Source: Bedellia somnulentella (taxonomy: Eukaryota > Arthropoda > Insecta > Lepidoptera > Bedelliidae). Taken from it: DNA of 64,000 bases. The stretch lies in the NCBI GenBank assembly GCA_963576735.1, contig OY755181.1, positions 5,766,001-5,830,000 on the forward strand. Direction: 5' to 3'. The notes beneath the pieces are model-generated. The model was not told the DNA's origin. It did not search any database and was given only the letters and a program-made list of their open reading frames with translations. A program made the translations under genes and the position numbers. Position 1 is the first letter of the stretch. The number at the start of each line of letters is the position of its first letter. Positions 52,995 through 63,910 of the stretch are shown piece after piece.

Positions 52995-53532
52995 TTATCT
53001 CTTACACTTTCGCGATGACATTTTTCAAGTGAGCGTTATGAATTGCACAGAAGTACTGATTTGTAGAAAAAATGATATTGCTATTTATACAAAAAATATA
53101 TCATCTACCTTCATTAACTCTTTTCTAACGATTTAAGTAAATTTTTATAAAAAAAAACATTAAGTCTACTAGAAACGAGGTATTTAGCAAATGACTCAAA
53201 AATCCAATTTTTTTTATAATAAAGGTATGTCACTTAGTTAATTAAGTTTTATTTAACTAATTTTATATTTATTAGAACTCATTAATTAGTGTCTAATGCA
53301 TTCAGTGCATTTTTTGTTTAATTCGAATCGATTTAAATAAAATATTATTTAAAAACTAGGAAGGCCTAGGTAATTTTGGAAAAATTAAACGATGCTAAAT
53401 AACTAAAAAACCTGACGTGATGGAATTTTTTAAATATTTTTCCTGTAATCAGCGCCCCAAAATCTATCCAAATCAGTCATCAAAACTGAAAAGGGAAAAC
53501 CATTGCAGACCTGTGTTATTATTTAGCGGAAT
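52995..53532. other. AT-rich, nothing recognised
   Basis: The plus-strand 125-codon frame ending at 53136 is the antisense of the pseudogene and is not called. No repeats recognised. Confidence 0.4.
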
Positions 53533-53544
53533 TAACCGTTCGAA

Positions 53545-53909
53545 CAACCGTGATAGCCCAGTGGGTAGAACACTTGGTTATCGTGCAAGCGACTAGTGTT
53601 CGAATCCTGGGTCGGGCCTACACCAATTTGTCTTTTCTAAAGACATATGTGTGGTTAATTTATCATGGTTGTTAACGGTGAGGGAAAACATCGTGAGGAA
53701 ACCCACATGGCTGAGTTGTACTTAGTCATGTGACAGTGTATTCGTACAAAACGGCGATAGGCCCGTCCCCTATCACGTGAGTACACTGTTCATGCAAAAC
53801 GTGGGTACTCTGAACACAAGGTGACAAAGTCATGTGATGTTCAGAAGTATTAGTACCTCTGCCAACCCCTTCGGGGATATTCGGCGAGAACGTTTATGTT
53901 ATGTTTATG
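53545..53909 (+). mobile_element. Family T SINE, full length, 12 bp target duplication
   Basis: The best complete T copy: tRNA-like head (GTGATAGCCCAGTGGG and GTGTTCGAATCC), body, both hairpins and a TTATGTTATGTTTATG tail. TAACCGTTCGAA is at 53533-53544 and 53910-53921. Confidence 0.96.
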
Positions 53910-53921
53910 TAACCGTTCGAA

Positions 53922-54130
53922 GTCACTATTTAATATATGTATTGCTATGAATGTCCGCAAAGTAACGCTTGATTCAATCCAATATCCTAAATACGTAAAC
54001 TTATCAACTCTAAACCTTTGCAGGCAACAATTTTATTTAATTTAAACGTACTTCCTACAATATCCTTCTGCAGCTACAGAATCTATATGCTAATGTTAAG
54101 AATTCTCATATAAGCTGTGCCCCGCTGTGC
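53922..54130. other. spacer
   Basis: AT-rich spacer, no feature. Confidence 0.4.
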
Positions 54131-54300
54131 GCCGTGTCACAGAGTAAGACCGCCCGCACGGGGTCGCGGGTTCGATTCCCGACACGGCCCGGGCGGTTCT
54201 ATTAGACATGCCTGTCAGTCTCAATTCAATTTAATGGTGCTTATTCAATTTGACACACCATTTGTTTGTCTGTCACAATATCGTAATCGGACGGAACGTT
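54131..54300 (+). mobile_element. tRNA-derived SINE with deleted head
   Basis: GCCGTGTC (54131-54138) and GACACGGC (54181-54188) pair as an acceptor-like stem. An exact box B GGTTCGATTCC is at 54169-54179. Box A is missing, so it cannot be a functional tRNA. The body follows (GGGCGGTTCTATTAGAC and onward). Only one copy is in this window. Confidence 0.55.
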
Positions 54301-55014
54301 GAGCTTGTTTGTATTAAGTTTTTATGCAGAATTAAATTAAAACAGACCTCGTCTTTTGATAAAATATAATAGATTTGAACATAATTTTACTATATTTGTT
54401 ACCTTATTTATTTAATATTTACTTTTTTTACCTACGAACGTAATATTTTAACGCTCTTAGTTCCAACTGGAGTATGCAGATACTATTAGTCAATTAAATT
54501 ATAATTTGATTTTGTTAAACTAAAAGGTTTATTTAAGACGTTTTGGTCAGACGCATCCCAATTTAGTACATTTTGAAATTAAAGTATTTTTTTATACAAC
54601 TACTAAACACCTTATCCTTGCCGAAAATAAAGTTTTATGTCAAATTTAGATTCATGGTGTCCATGTATAATCTATTCAAATTACATAATTAAATTAATTC
54701 AAGTGTAAGCCCCTCAAATTGGCCAGCGAGCTTGTAAACTACAGTAATAGGTGCTAAACACCTTGCAGAGACATTTAACCCTTGATAGACAGCATCCTTA
54801 ATGGCATTCTAACGACGATTATAGTACTAACTATACCCCGTGAATTAAGTGGACAACATGAATTATAAAAAAGGACTTATCAGTCTGCTTTAACACTCAG
54901 TAGAGAGAATAGAGTTAAATAAAATTGAATGAAAATCAATGTTTGAACCTTAGTATTACGACTATATTGATGTGTTTATTTTTAAAGTTCATAATAGATA
55001 TGAATACATTACAC
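54301..55014. other. AT-rich with a short L remnant
   Basis: An L-like patch is at 54448-54490 (TTAGTTCCAACTGGAGTATGCAGA). Otherwise nothing is recognised. Confidence 0.4.
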
Positions 55015-55615
55015 ACATATGCTCACCCTATTAGTTCCCATTGGGGTAGGCAGAGAATATCGATCGCCAATTTGTACGGTCCTGGCAAACCTACTTAGCT
55101 TCGCTTACATCCATCAATTTTCTCATACATGCTCTTTTATTCTTCATATTTTGGGCGCCTGCCTTTTTGATCACATTGGCTATTTGTCCCAAATGTGTCC
55201 GGTCGTCCGGTACTATCATCACCATCCATATTGGCTCTATAAATATCTTTTACTAATTTGCTATAATCCATCCTCTATATATGCCCAAACTCCCATAACA
55301 TTCCTTTTTCTATCATTTCATAATAAATTTTTTTCACACTGCACCTTTCACGAAACACAGATTTATAAAGCACCTTCTTGTTATATCACCATCCTCATAT
55401 GGAAATTATTTTTCTTACCGATGTTTTCTTAGATTTTCTCTCTTCTCTCGCCGATCATACAAATATTGTCACAACTTTCACTATCTTCCACCCAAAATAT
55501 ACACAACTAAAGAATACACTCGCTTTTTATTTTCCAACTGAAACTTATTTCCCAACTCGCGTCAATAATATGAAACATTCTGACGCGCCCCTTTTCCGTG
55601 TTATATGAAAAAAGT
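55015..55615 (-). mobile_element. Family L LINE 3' end, longest copy
   Basis: On the minus strand, from about 55615 down, the sequence includes a degraded version of the reverse-transcriptase C-terminus (GAAAAAGGAATGTTATGGGAG, matching GMLRWFGH codons at 23740). The CPGR/PDTFG region, the last codons and the hairpin follow. The tail begins at about 55017. Several frameshifts are present. The two plus-strand frames in this interval are antisense shadows. Confidence 0.8.
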
Positions 55616-55924
55616 TCAACCCCAACATAAGATTGGGGTTCCTTAACGACAGAGACCGTAATTTAATCAGAGGTCCTTCTCGATAGTTGGATCCAACTAA
55701 CTACGCGGTTTTATTGAGGATCTCTACTGACCGCTTTACGGTCAACTTGAATTTATTAATATTTTGTGGTAGTGAGTTTAAGTTACCACTTAATGATTGT
55801 ATTCCAGTGGATAGACTATCTTCTTTAACCTGGAGGTTGAGGTAAGTAACAGGTGCAATCCCTGGTTAGGTCATGTACACCACTTTAATTTAACAGTCTA
55901 TACACCTGCCCATATTTTCGAACA
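55616..55924. other. no recognisable feature
   Basis: Sequence of average complexity. No gene or known repeat. Confidence 0.35.
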
Positions 55925-56100
55925 AACTCAACTCAAAGAACACTCCGTATATTTTTGAGATACTAATACTTACGAGAGTTAAGAGTACTTCTGAACATCA
56001 CGTGCTTATCGCCGCATTGTACGAATACACTGTCACTGTGTTGGCCAAATACACTAAAACTCAAGGTTATTTTTTAAATTTTTCCTCACCGTTCTTATCT
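55925..56100 (-). mobile_element. Family T SINE, degraded
   Basis: ACTTCTGAACATCACGTG, TATCGCCGCATTGTACGAATACACTGTCA and a CAAGG segment, with a large internal deletion. Confidence 0.65.
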
Positions 56101-56147
56101 TCCTTTAAGTAAATAACGTATCGTAACAATTAACTAATTAATACTAA

Positions 56148-56374
56148 CATAACATAACATAAACATAAACGTTCACGCCGAATATCCCCGAAGGCGTTGG
56201 CAGAGGTACTAATACTTCTGAACATCACGTGACTTTGTCACCCACCCACGTTTTGCATGGACAGTGTACTCACGTGATAGGGGGCAGGCCTATCGCCGTT
56301 TTGTACGAATACACTGTCACATGACTAAGTACAACTCAGCCGTGTGGGTTTCGTCACGATGTTTTCCCTCACCG
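56148..56374 (-). mobile_element. Family T SINE, 5'-truncated, 10 bp target duplication
   Basis: Tail, hairpin CGAATATCCCCGAAGGCG, and the body to CCCTCACCG, without the tRNA head. TTAATACTAA is at 56138-56147 and 56375-56384. Confidence 0.93.
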
Positions 56375-56384
56375 TTAATACTAA

Positions 56385-56928
56385 GGCGGTGTTAATTCAA
56401 AAATTTTCTATGCAATGCCATATTTTTTTTACTTATAATTAATACGGAGGTACTTTTCGAAGACTAATGTTATCTACACATTAATTGACACTTTGATATT
56501 TTATGGCTTTAATGAATGCCTGTGTACAGAACAAAACTGAATTTCGATAAAGACTGAAGTTCGCATCAAAACACACCATAACATAAGCAAGTGTGGAATA
56601 GTCGAACAGACCGAACACATATATATAAGTATATATAAGTAAAGATATTCCAATAATAAAAGGTCGAATCTTATTGGTGTAATTTTGGTCGCCCAATAAT
56701 AGGAACATTTTGATGTTTAGCCACTTTATCTGAGAAAGCGGATTCTTACTGAATATTCGTTATTGGTATCGGAGGGTTTTCACGCGGAAGCTCAAAGGCC
56801 TTGCCAGATTTAAGAAATATCCAATTTTTGGCTTTGGATGTGATGTTCGTTTTATACTTTTAATGTTATTTATATAAAGGTTTACACCAAATGTAAACTA
56901 TGTCAAAAATATATATTATTATATTAGT
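56385..56928. other. AT-rich, nothing recognised
   Basis: No gene or repeat identified. Confidence 0.35.
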
Positions 56929-57186
56929 TATGAAAACATAATAAAATAATTATTACTTCCTTACTTATGCTCACGCCCATTATTCCCGCTGGGGTAGGCA
57001 GAGACTAAAGATCGCCAAATAATTATTATTGGGCCTTTTTACCAAAAACCTTGTGTAGGATACTTACTCAAACATAAGTTTGGGTAAAGAATATCGTTTC
57101 CCAATTTTGTACTAATTTTAGAAATAAAATTTCATGTTCCAGCAAATATTTAAGTTGCTGCACATATTCGCTTCTAACCTAAATGT

Positions 57187-57396
57187 TTGATTTCTAAAAG
57201 TGGAATACCCATAACAATAAGTTTACCTTTCCAATCTCTCTATAACAAAGCTTTCATTACGAAATCAAACTATTTTACCGGCCCCAATACCTCTGACTGC
57301 CATATAGTCCACTTTATCAATTTTATGACAAACGTAAAAGTGGATTGCTTCATCAAGATAACCAACTTAATAAATGACTACATCAAAAAGCGGTAA
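57187..57396 (+). other. conserved open frame in duplication copy A, product unknown
   Basis: 70 codons without an ATG start (GIPITISLPF onward, ending INDYIKKR). They end just after a possible splice donor (GCG|GTAAAG at 57393). The same frame is open in copy B (59727-59936). The four base differences between copies all change amino acids. It could be an exon of a decayed gene. No family recognised. Confidence 0.3.
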
Positions 57397-57510
57397 AGAT
57401 ATAGGCGGCCGTAAACTTAATACCAATGTTTAGAATTAAACATGGAGTAATCATTGAAATGAGTCGTAGAATATATTTTTTATTTTATCAGACTAAATTA
57501 ACAAATTGGT

Positions 57511-57735
57511 GCCGTGTAGTGCCGGGCTAGAATGTCACTACCCCTTTCTACCCACGGGTGTCGAAGGAGGCGACTAAGGGTATGGGTTTTTAAGTGGTTT
57601 TTTGGGCGGTTGGAGACCCATCACCAACAATTTCTACCATCTTTTCCCCTATCAACTACAAAATGTGGCTAAGGAATTTCTAGCACTAAAGCGTTTTTGG
57701 GATATATTGTCGTGAGTATATACTCTATATGTTTG
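57511..57735 (+). mobile_element. Family S element shared by both duplication copies
   Basis: GTGCCGTGTAGTGCCGG to GTCGTGAGTATATAC. Same position as 60052-60262, so the insertion predates the duplication. It is of the CCCACGGGTGTCG subtype, diverged, with the GCGATGC segment deleted. Confidence 0.88.
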
Positions 57736-57851
57736 TTATTAAAACTATATAAGTGGAGCAAATTTTATGGATGTAAATTAATTATTTTGTGTTTATAGAC
57801 GAATGCAATATGAAGCAGCAGCTGTACATATTAAAATATAACATTCGAATT

Positions 57852-58224
57852 ATGAATAACTTTACATTAATTTTAATAATTATTATACCCATACCCATTG
57901 TACTAACTGAACTCATATCAAAATACAAAATAATGAGATCGTTTCAGAAGATTAAAACAACATATTCGTATTATTTCATGGCAATAAACAACAATCATAC
58001 GACCGTTGTTTAATGAATCCAAGCTCAAATTTCATATCCACTTCAAACCATTTCCTAATCCCTTTTACGCAATAAAAAATGTAATTTCCACGTATTTCAC
58101 AATTTATTGGACAGCAGTTAGAATTGTCCAGATTCACACTGACCAATTAGGAGACGGCATTTTAATTCGAATATCACACGATGGAATGAAGAAATTAAAG
58201 TCACTGCTTTTATTATTAATGTAA
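57852..58224 (+). pseudogene. possible small secreted-protein remnant in copy A
   Basis: ATG 57852 opens with a hydrophobic stretch (MNNFTLILIIIIPIPIVLT), then about 35 polar residues, and stops at 58011. Shifting by one base continues into FHIHFKPFPNPF and LGDGILIRISHDGMKK, to a stop at 58224. The copy B counterpart lost the ATG and has further indels. Gene or not is uncertain. No family recognised. Confidence 0.3.
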
Positions 58225-58385
58225 CTTTACAATAAAACATATTAAACATACATATAACAGTTGATAGTGACGGGTTAGAATAGCACTAAATCATTTCTTC
58301 TCAATTTTGTAAATAATTCTATGTATATGTGTAACACGATCATTTTAGTATTTATGTTTATAATGTGTTTGAATTATTTAATATT

Positions 58386-58629
58386 ACATACATATAATCA
58401 CGGCTATAAATCCCTAGATGGGGTAGCCAGAGCTAAGGAATTAGAAATTCCTCAGCCTCTTTTGGAAAGTAAGTGGGGAAAAGATGGTTAAATAAAGATT
58501 TTTGGTGATGGGTCTCCATCCGCATCGCCCAAATATCCCTCAAAAGCCCCAATACCGTTAGTCGCCTCTTACGTACACCCACCGGAAGAAATGGGGTAGT
58601 GTTATTCTAAGCCGGCACTACACAGCAAC
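58386..58629 (-). mobile_element. Family S element private to duplication copy A
   Basis: Flanked by TAATATT at 58379-58385 and 58630-58636. Copy B has the uninterrupted site (AATTATTTAATATTCTG near 60910-60926). It inserted after the duplication. Confidence 0.95.
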
Positions 58630-58689
58630 TAATATTCCGTTCCGAAAAACATCGCCTTAAAAAATATTTCAATAAAAAGTCTAGTAAAT

Positions 58690-58953
58690 GTTGTCAGTAA
58701 CATAACAGTTTTTGTTTGTGCTTAAAACATTACCAAAATTATGTTGTTCTTTCATCGAAGCAATTTTCGTGGGAAGAGTTATGGCGGTCCTGCGCCGCGT
58801 CATTATTTTGGTTTTGAATTACTTTCTAGATATTTATTGCCGATTTTTATTAGAAATCGGATCACAGCGTGTGAAACAAGATTTAAAATTACTCCATATC
58901 TGCGAGAACAAAAATATAGATTGATATTCGATCTGTTTTTTTTATACTTGGTA
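58690..58953 (+). pseudogene. broken counterpart of the copy B open frame
   Basis: Homologous to codons 45-120 of the frame at 60858-61256. Here it is cut by a +1 A (AAAAAATATT near 58660), by TAA in GCTTAAAAC near 58720, and upstream by the S insertion. The native end survives: the frame closes after DLFFLYLV at 58956. Confidence 0.4.
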
Positions 58954-59125
58954 TAGTCATGATTACACGTTTATATATAATTGGAAATAGTTGATTATAT
59001 ACAAATAGTATAGTTGCACCGCTTTTTCGCTGGCGAAGCGTGAAAGAAGCTTGGAAATACACATTGTTGATTATGTATAAAGTCATACTGTAATAAATTT
59101 AAAAATATATCTGTTTCATTGCAAA

Positions 59126-59460
59126 GCGATATGATAGTCCAGTGGATAGAACACCCGCCTGTAAACAGAAGGGCGTGAGTTCCAATCCTGGGACGGGCCT
59201 ACACCAATTTGTCTTTTCTAAAGGTGAGGGAAAACATCGTGAGGAAACCCACATGGCTGAGTTGTACTTAGTCATGTGACAGTGTATTCGTTCAAAACGG
59301 CGATAGGCCTGCCCCCTATCACGTGAGTACACTGTCTAAGCAAAACGTGGGTACCTTCTCTGGAAACTAGATGGCGCTTGCCATGTGAGTTCAGGAGTAT
59401 AGGTACCTCTGCCAACCCCTTCGGGGATAAACGGCGTGAACGTTTATGTTATGTTTATGT
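59126..59460 (+). mobile_element. Family T SINE at the duplication junction
   Basis: The tRNA-like head (GATAGTCCAGTGG and GAGTTCCAATCC) follows the last base of copy A within a few bases. The tail (TTATGTTATGTTTATG) ends where copy B begins. 35 bases after TTTTCTAAAG are deleted. It is of the TCTGGA stem subtype. No flanking duplication is visible. Confidence 0.9.
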
Positions 59461-60051
59461 TATGAAAACATTATAAAATAATTATTACTTACTTACTTAT
59501 GCTCACGCCCATTATTCCTGCTGGGGTAGACAGAGACTATCGATCGCCAAATAATTATTATTGGGCCTTTTTACCAAAAACCTTGTGTAGGATATTTACT
59601 CAAATGTAAGTTTGGGTAAAGAATATTGTTTCCCAATTTTACGTGTACTAATTTTAGAAATAAAATTTCATGTTCCAGCAAATATTTAAGTTGCTGCACA
59701 TATATATCCGCTTCTAACCTAAATGTTTGATTTCTATAAGTGGAATACCCATAACAATAAGTTTACCTTTCCAAGATCTCTATACCAAAGCTTTCATTAC
59801 GAAATCAAACTATTTTACCGGCCCCAATACCTCTGACTGCCATATAGTCCACTTTATCAATTTTATGACAAACGTAAAAGTGGATTGCTTCATCAAGATA
59901 ACCAACTTAATAAATGACTACATCAAAAAGCGGTAAAGATATAGGCGGCCGTAAACTTAATAGCAATGTTTAGAATTAAACATGGAGTAATTATTGAAAT
60001 GAGTTGTAGAATATATTTTTTATTTTATCAGACTAATTAACAAATTGGTGC

Positions 60052-60262
60052 CGTGTAGTGCCGGGCTAGAATGTCACTACCCCTTTCTAACAACGGGTGT
60101 CGTAGGAGGCGACTAAGGGTATGGGTTTTTAAGTGGTTTTTTGGGCGGTTGGAAACCTATCACCAACAATTTCTACCATCTTTTCCCCTATCAACTACAA
60201 AATGTGGCTAAGGAATTTCTAGCACTAAAGCGTTTTTGGGATATATTGTCGTGAGTATATAC
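60052..60262 (+). mobile_element. Family S element shared by both duplication copies
   Basis: Counterpart of 57511-57735, with the same truncations and a few private substitutions (TAACAACGGGTG for TACCCACGGGTG). Confidence 0.88.
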
Positions 60263-60857
60263 TCTATATGTTTGTTATTAAAACTATATAAGTGGAGCAA
60301 ATTTTATGGATGTAAATTAATTATTTTGTGTTTATAGACGAATGCAATATGAAGCAGCTATTATATATTAAAATATAACATTCTAATTATCAATAACTTT
60401 ACATTAATTTTAATAATTATCATACCCATACCCATTGTACTAACTGAACTCATATCCAAAATCCAAAATAATGAGATCGTTTCAGAAGATTAAAACAACG
60501 TATTCGTATTATTTCAAGGCAATAAACAACAATCATATGACGGTTGTTTAATGAATCCAAGCTCAAATTTCGTATCCACTTCAAACCATTTCCTAATCCC
60601 TTTTACACAATAAAAAATGTAATTTTCACGTATTTCACAATTTATTGGACAGCAGTTAGAATTGTCGAGATTCACACTGACCAATTAGGAGACGGCATTT
60701 TAATTCGAATATCACACGATGAAATGAAGAAATTAAAGTCACTGCCTATTATTAACGTAACTTTATAATAAAAACATATTAAACATACATATAACAGTTG
60801 ATAGTGACGGGTTAGAATAGCACTAAATCATTTCTTCTCAATTTTGTAAATAATTTT

Positions 60858-61256
60858 ATGTATATGTGTAACACGATCATTTTAGTATTTATGTTTATAA
60901 TGTCTTTGAATTATTTAATATTCTGTTGCGAAAAACATCGCCTTAAAAATATTTCAATAAAAAGTCTAGTAAATGTTGTCAGTAACATAACAGTTTTTGT
61001 TTGTGCTGAAAACATTACCAAAATTATGTTGTTCTTTCATCGAAGCAATTTTCGTGGGAAGAGTTATGGCGGTCCTGCGCCGCGTCATTATTTTGGTTTT
61101 GAATTACTTTCTAGATATTTATTGCCGATTTTTATTAGAAATCGGATCACAGCGAGTGAAACAAGATTTAAAATTACTCCATATCTGCGAGAACAAAAGC
61201 ATAGATTGATATTCGATCTGTTTTTTTTTACATACATACATACATCACGGCTATAA
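60858..61256 (+). CDS. intact open frame in copy B, product unknown
   Basis: 132 codons. The N-terminus is strongly hydrophobic (NTIILVFMFIMSLNYLIF), like a signal peptide or anchor. A basic, aromatic part follows (RSNFRGKSYGGPAPRHYFGF, RNRITASETRFKITPYLREQ). The last residues (about 122-132) are read from the tail of the S element inserted at 61231. Copy A shows that the native end was DLFFLYLV. It is open where copy A has three breaks, which hints that it stayed coding longer. It may still be chance. No family recognised. Confidence 0.35.
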   Translation: MYMCNTIILVFMFIMSLNYLIFCCEKHRLKNISIKSLVNVVSNITVFVCAENITKIMLFFHRSNFRGKSYGGPAPRHYFGFELLSRYLLPIFIRNRITASETRFKITPYLREQKHRLIFDLFFFTYIHTSRL

Positions 61257-61476
61257 ATCCCAAGAAGGGGTAGCCAGAGCTAAGGAATTGGAAATTCCTC
61301 AGCCACTTTTGGAAATTTAAGTGGGGAAAAGATAGTAAAAATAAAGGTTGTTGGTGATGGGTCTCCAACCGCATCGCCCAAAAATCCCTTAAAAGCCCCA
61401 ATACCGTTAGTCGCCTCTTACGTACACCCACCGGAAGAAATGGGGTAGTGCTATTCTAAGCCGACACTACTCAGCA
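61231..61476 (-). mobile_element. Family S element private to duplication copy B
   Basis: Flanked by CTGTTTTTTTTA (9 T at the left, 8 T at the right; 61218-61230 and 61477-61488). Copy A has the empty site, CTGTTTTTTTTATAC near 58936. Full-length CCGGTGGGTGTACG subtype. Confidence 0.95.
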
Positions 61477-61670
61477 CTGTTTTTTTTATACTTTATATAG
61501 TCATGACTACGTTTATATATAAAAGGAAATAGTTTATTATATACAAATAGTATAGTTGCACCGCTTTTTCGGTGGCGAAGCATGATAGAAGCTTGAAAAT
61601 ACACATTGTTGATTATGTATAAAGTCATACTGTAATAAATTTAAAAATATATCAGTTTCATTGCAAAAGT

Positions 61671-61694
61671 TCTTTTTTTGAAGTCGGTTAAAAA
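61671..61694 (-). mobile_element. terminus of an AACCGACTTC transposon
   Basis: CTTTTTTTGAAGTCGGTTAAAAA is the inverse of the terminus at 2098-2119. It lies four bases beyond the end of duplication copy B. No second terminus was found nearby. Confidence 0.6.
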
Positions 61695-62212
61695 TACACA
61701 TCTATGGATGTACGCTAACAAGGATTTAGTGCTATACAGTTATTACCCCACTTCTAGCAGTGTTACTAGATAAACTGTAATAACAACTGTAGCAGAAACT
61801 GTAAAATATAAAAAAAATACCAGAAAGTTTACTGACCATTGTAAATTTTTAAGTTGCAGATACATGCGCCATAATATATAAGCTGTTATAAATTTATATT
61901 AAACATATGACAATATTAAACAACATTCATTTCATACAATCGTTTTACGTTCTGTGGAATCTGGATTATCGTATATTATGGAAACTCAATGTATTCGGAT
62001 TCAATCAACTATATAAAGATTTAAATTGAATTTTAGTATTTATCTGAAACAATATTATTTATTGCAAATAATATATCTTTTTATGAATGGTATGATATGA
62101 ACTGAATAAAAGTTTTGTTTACTAACACAATTTTTGATGAAATCAGTATTTTATGTTAATAACGTAATGATATTTTTATAAAAGTGTTATAAATGTGCTG
62201 GTATAATATGTA
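61695..62212. other. AT-rich, nothing recognised
   Basis: No gene or repeat identified. Confidence 0.35.
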
Positions 62213-62305
62213 CTTTCCAAAAGTGGCTGAGGAACTTTTAGTTCCTTAGCTCTGGCTACCCCTTCTACGGATTTACAGCCGTGAGTATATGAATGTATGT
62301 TATAA
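62213..62305 (+). mobile_element. Family S element, 3' part
   Basis: TTCCAAAAGTGGCTGAGG, the AACTTTTAGTTCC palindrome, GGCTACCCCTTCTACGG hairpin and the GTGAGTATATGAATG tail. Confidence 0.85.
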
Positions 62306-62689
62306 ATGTAATTGTTACATGTTTATATCCAATGTAAGATTCAATCAAGTCAATTAACCTCGACCTCGTTTTAAAACATACTCTTATATATTTTAAATTG
62401 ATAAAAGACATCAAACTAAACAACTTTGACTAGTAATTATTAAAATAATTAATAATTAAAAAGTGTCACACTGGGAAAGTATGGCGAGTTTCTTACACGT
62501 TTCTTGTAAATATATGCATTTTAATTTATTTTTTAGCATAAGCTAAAATAAAAAAAAAACATCGTGTCAAATCACAAGATGTTTTTTTTTTATAATTTCA
62601 GCTGAGGCTAAGAACCTCACTATTCATTCTCAGTTTGATCTAGGCAGCGACACTTTGTATGTATTTATTATTTAAAAAATTACAATATT
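62306..62689. other. AT-rich, nothing recognised
   Basis: A-run and T-run paired around 62550-62595 (AAAAAAAAACATCGTG and AAGATGTTTTTTTTT). No gene identified. Confidence 0.4.
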
Positions 62690-62910
62690 TTGCCGTGTAG
62701 TGCAGGTTTAGAATGTCACTACCCCTTACTACCCACGGGTGTCGTATGAGGTGACTAAGGGTATGAGGCTTTCCCATCACCAATGACACTTTATTTTTAC
62801 CATCTTCTCCCCTATCAACTTCCAAATGTGGCTGAGGAGTTTCTAGCTCTAAAGCTCCGGCTACCCCTTTTTGGGATTTATAGGCGTGGGTATATGTATG
62901 TATGTATGTA
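62690..62910 (+). mobile_element. Family S element, near full length
   Basis: TGCCGTGTAGTGCAGG to GGCGTGGGTATATG plus TATG repeats. CCCACGGGTGTCG subtype. The GGGCGATGCGGTTGGAG segment is deleted. Confidence 0.85.
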
Positions 62911-63089
62911 TTTTAGATAAGCATTCTATAGGCAAAGTTGTTTAGTTTGATCTCTTTAATCGATGTAAAATATAAAAAGGGTATGTTTTAAAAACGAGGT
63001 CTAGGCCTATTGACAAGCTAAAAAAGCAATTCGCTTTGACTGTGGCACCAGTAATTTTTGTAGATATATACGTAACGTTTCGTATGGAT
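62911..63089. other. spacer
   Basis: AT-rich spacer. No feature. Confidence 0.4.
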
Positions 63090-63235
63090 ACAAGACCATA
63101 AATCCCTTAAAAGGGTAGCCAGAGCTTAAAAACAGGATTTTCCTCAGCCACTTTTGGAAATTGAGTGGGGAAAAGATAGCAAAAGCAAGCAAAAGCCCCA
63201 AAAACCGCACTCGCCTCTTACGATCACGCACCGGA
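63090..63235 (-). mobile_element. Family S element, internally deleted
   Basis: GACCATAAATCCCTTAAAAGGG hairpin, TCAGCCACTTTTGGAAATTG and CTCGCCTCTTACGATCACGCACCGG, with the box-B side missing. Confidence 0.75.
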
Positions 63236-63374
63236 AAAAAATATATATGGAGAATTTATTTATTACTATTTTGCTGTGTAATTCCAGTTAGGCTCGGTTG
63301 ATAAATATGTGAAAATTTCTATAACTCTGCTATAATACATTTTTTGTTTTTGTATTATAACTGTAAGACTCAAA
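63236..63374. other. spacer
   Basis: AT-rich spacer. No feature. Confidence 0.4.
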
Positions 63375-63450
63375 GACTCAAACGTTCACGCCGTATATCC
63401 CCAAAGGGGTTGGCAGAGGTATTTTTACTTCTAAACATCACATGACATTG
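63375..63450 (-). mobile_element. Family T SINE, 3' end
   Basis: CGTTCACGCCGTATATCCCCAAAGGGGTTGG hairpin, then ACTTCTAAACATCACATGAC. The rest is missing. Confidence 0.8.
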
Positions 63451-63684
63451 TTGCTGCATTGCTTTGTATATCTGTAAATATTTATTTATTTGTATAAATT
63501 ATTAAGTTTTTAGAAGATGTTAGGGACACACAAACAATAGCAGTTTTGAGGTCAAATAGAGGCCCAACATTAAGTTGTCTCGGCTATTCAGCTAGCCCCT
63601 GCTTCAGAGCTGGTAGAATTTGCGCTTTCCATATGATATTGTGTGACATGATTAAATATGGTAGTTTTATAATTATAATAATGG
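63451..63684. other. no recognisable feature
   Basis: No gene or repeat identified. Confidence 0.35.
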
Positions 63685-63910
63685 TCGTTTGCCTGGTAGT
63701 GCCAGCTTAGAATGTCACTCCCATTTTCTATCCACGGGTGTCGTAAAAAGCGACAAAGGGTATAGAGCTTCTTAAAGTGATTTTTGGGCGATGCGGTTGG
63801 AGACCCATCAACAACGATACTTTACTTCTACTACCTTGTCCTCAAAGCACTTCCGAATGTGGCTGAGGAATTTCTAGCTCTGAAACCTAATTAATAGTCG
63901 TGAATATATG
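63685..63910 (+). mobile_element. Family S element, near full length, diverged
   Basis: TGCCTGGTAGTGCCAGC through GGGCGATGCGGTTGGAGACCC and TGTGGCTGAGGAATTTC to AGTCGTGAATATATG. The 3' hairpin is largely lost. Confidence 0.8.

Larger units (their letters stand above)
56929..59125. repeat. segmental tandem duplication, copy A
   Basis: About 2.2 kb, matching 59461-61667 closely along its length, from TATGAAAACAT to CATTGCAAA. Differences are scattered substitutions and small indels plus one S insertion private to each copy. It holds an L remnant (56955-57020), a shared S (57511-57735), several short conserved reading frames and a private S (58386-58629). Confidence 0.93.
59461..61667. repeat. 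segmental tandem duplication, copy B
   Basis: Second copy of 56929-59125, offset by 2532 bp at its start. It carries L remnant 59487-59555, shared S 60052-60262, private S 61231-61476, and an intact 132-codon frame at 60858-61256. Confidence 0.93.

Noticed and set aside
54131..54188. tRNA gene with exact box B
   Set aside because: The tRNA-like fold is only 58 bases and lacks box A and an anticodon arm.
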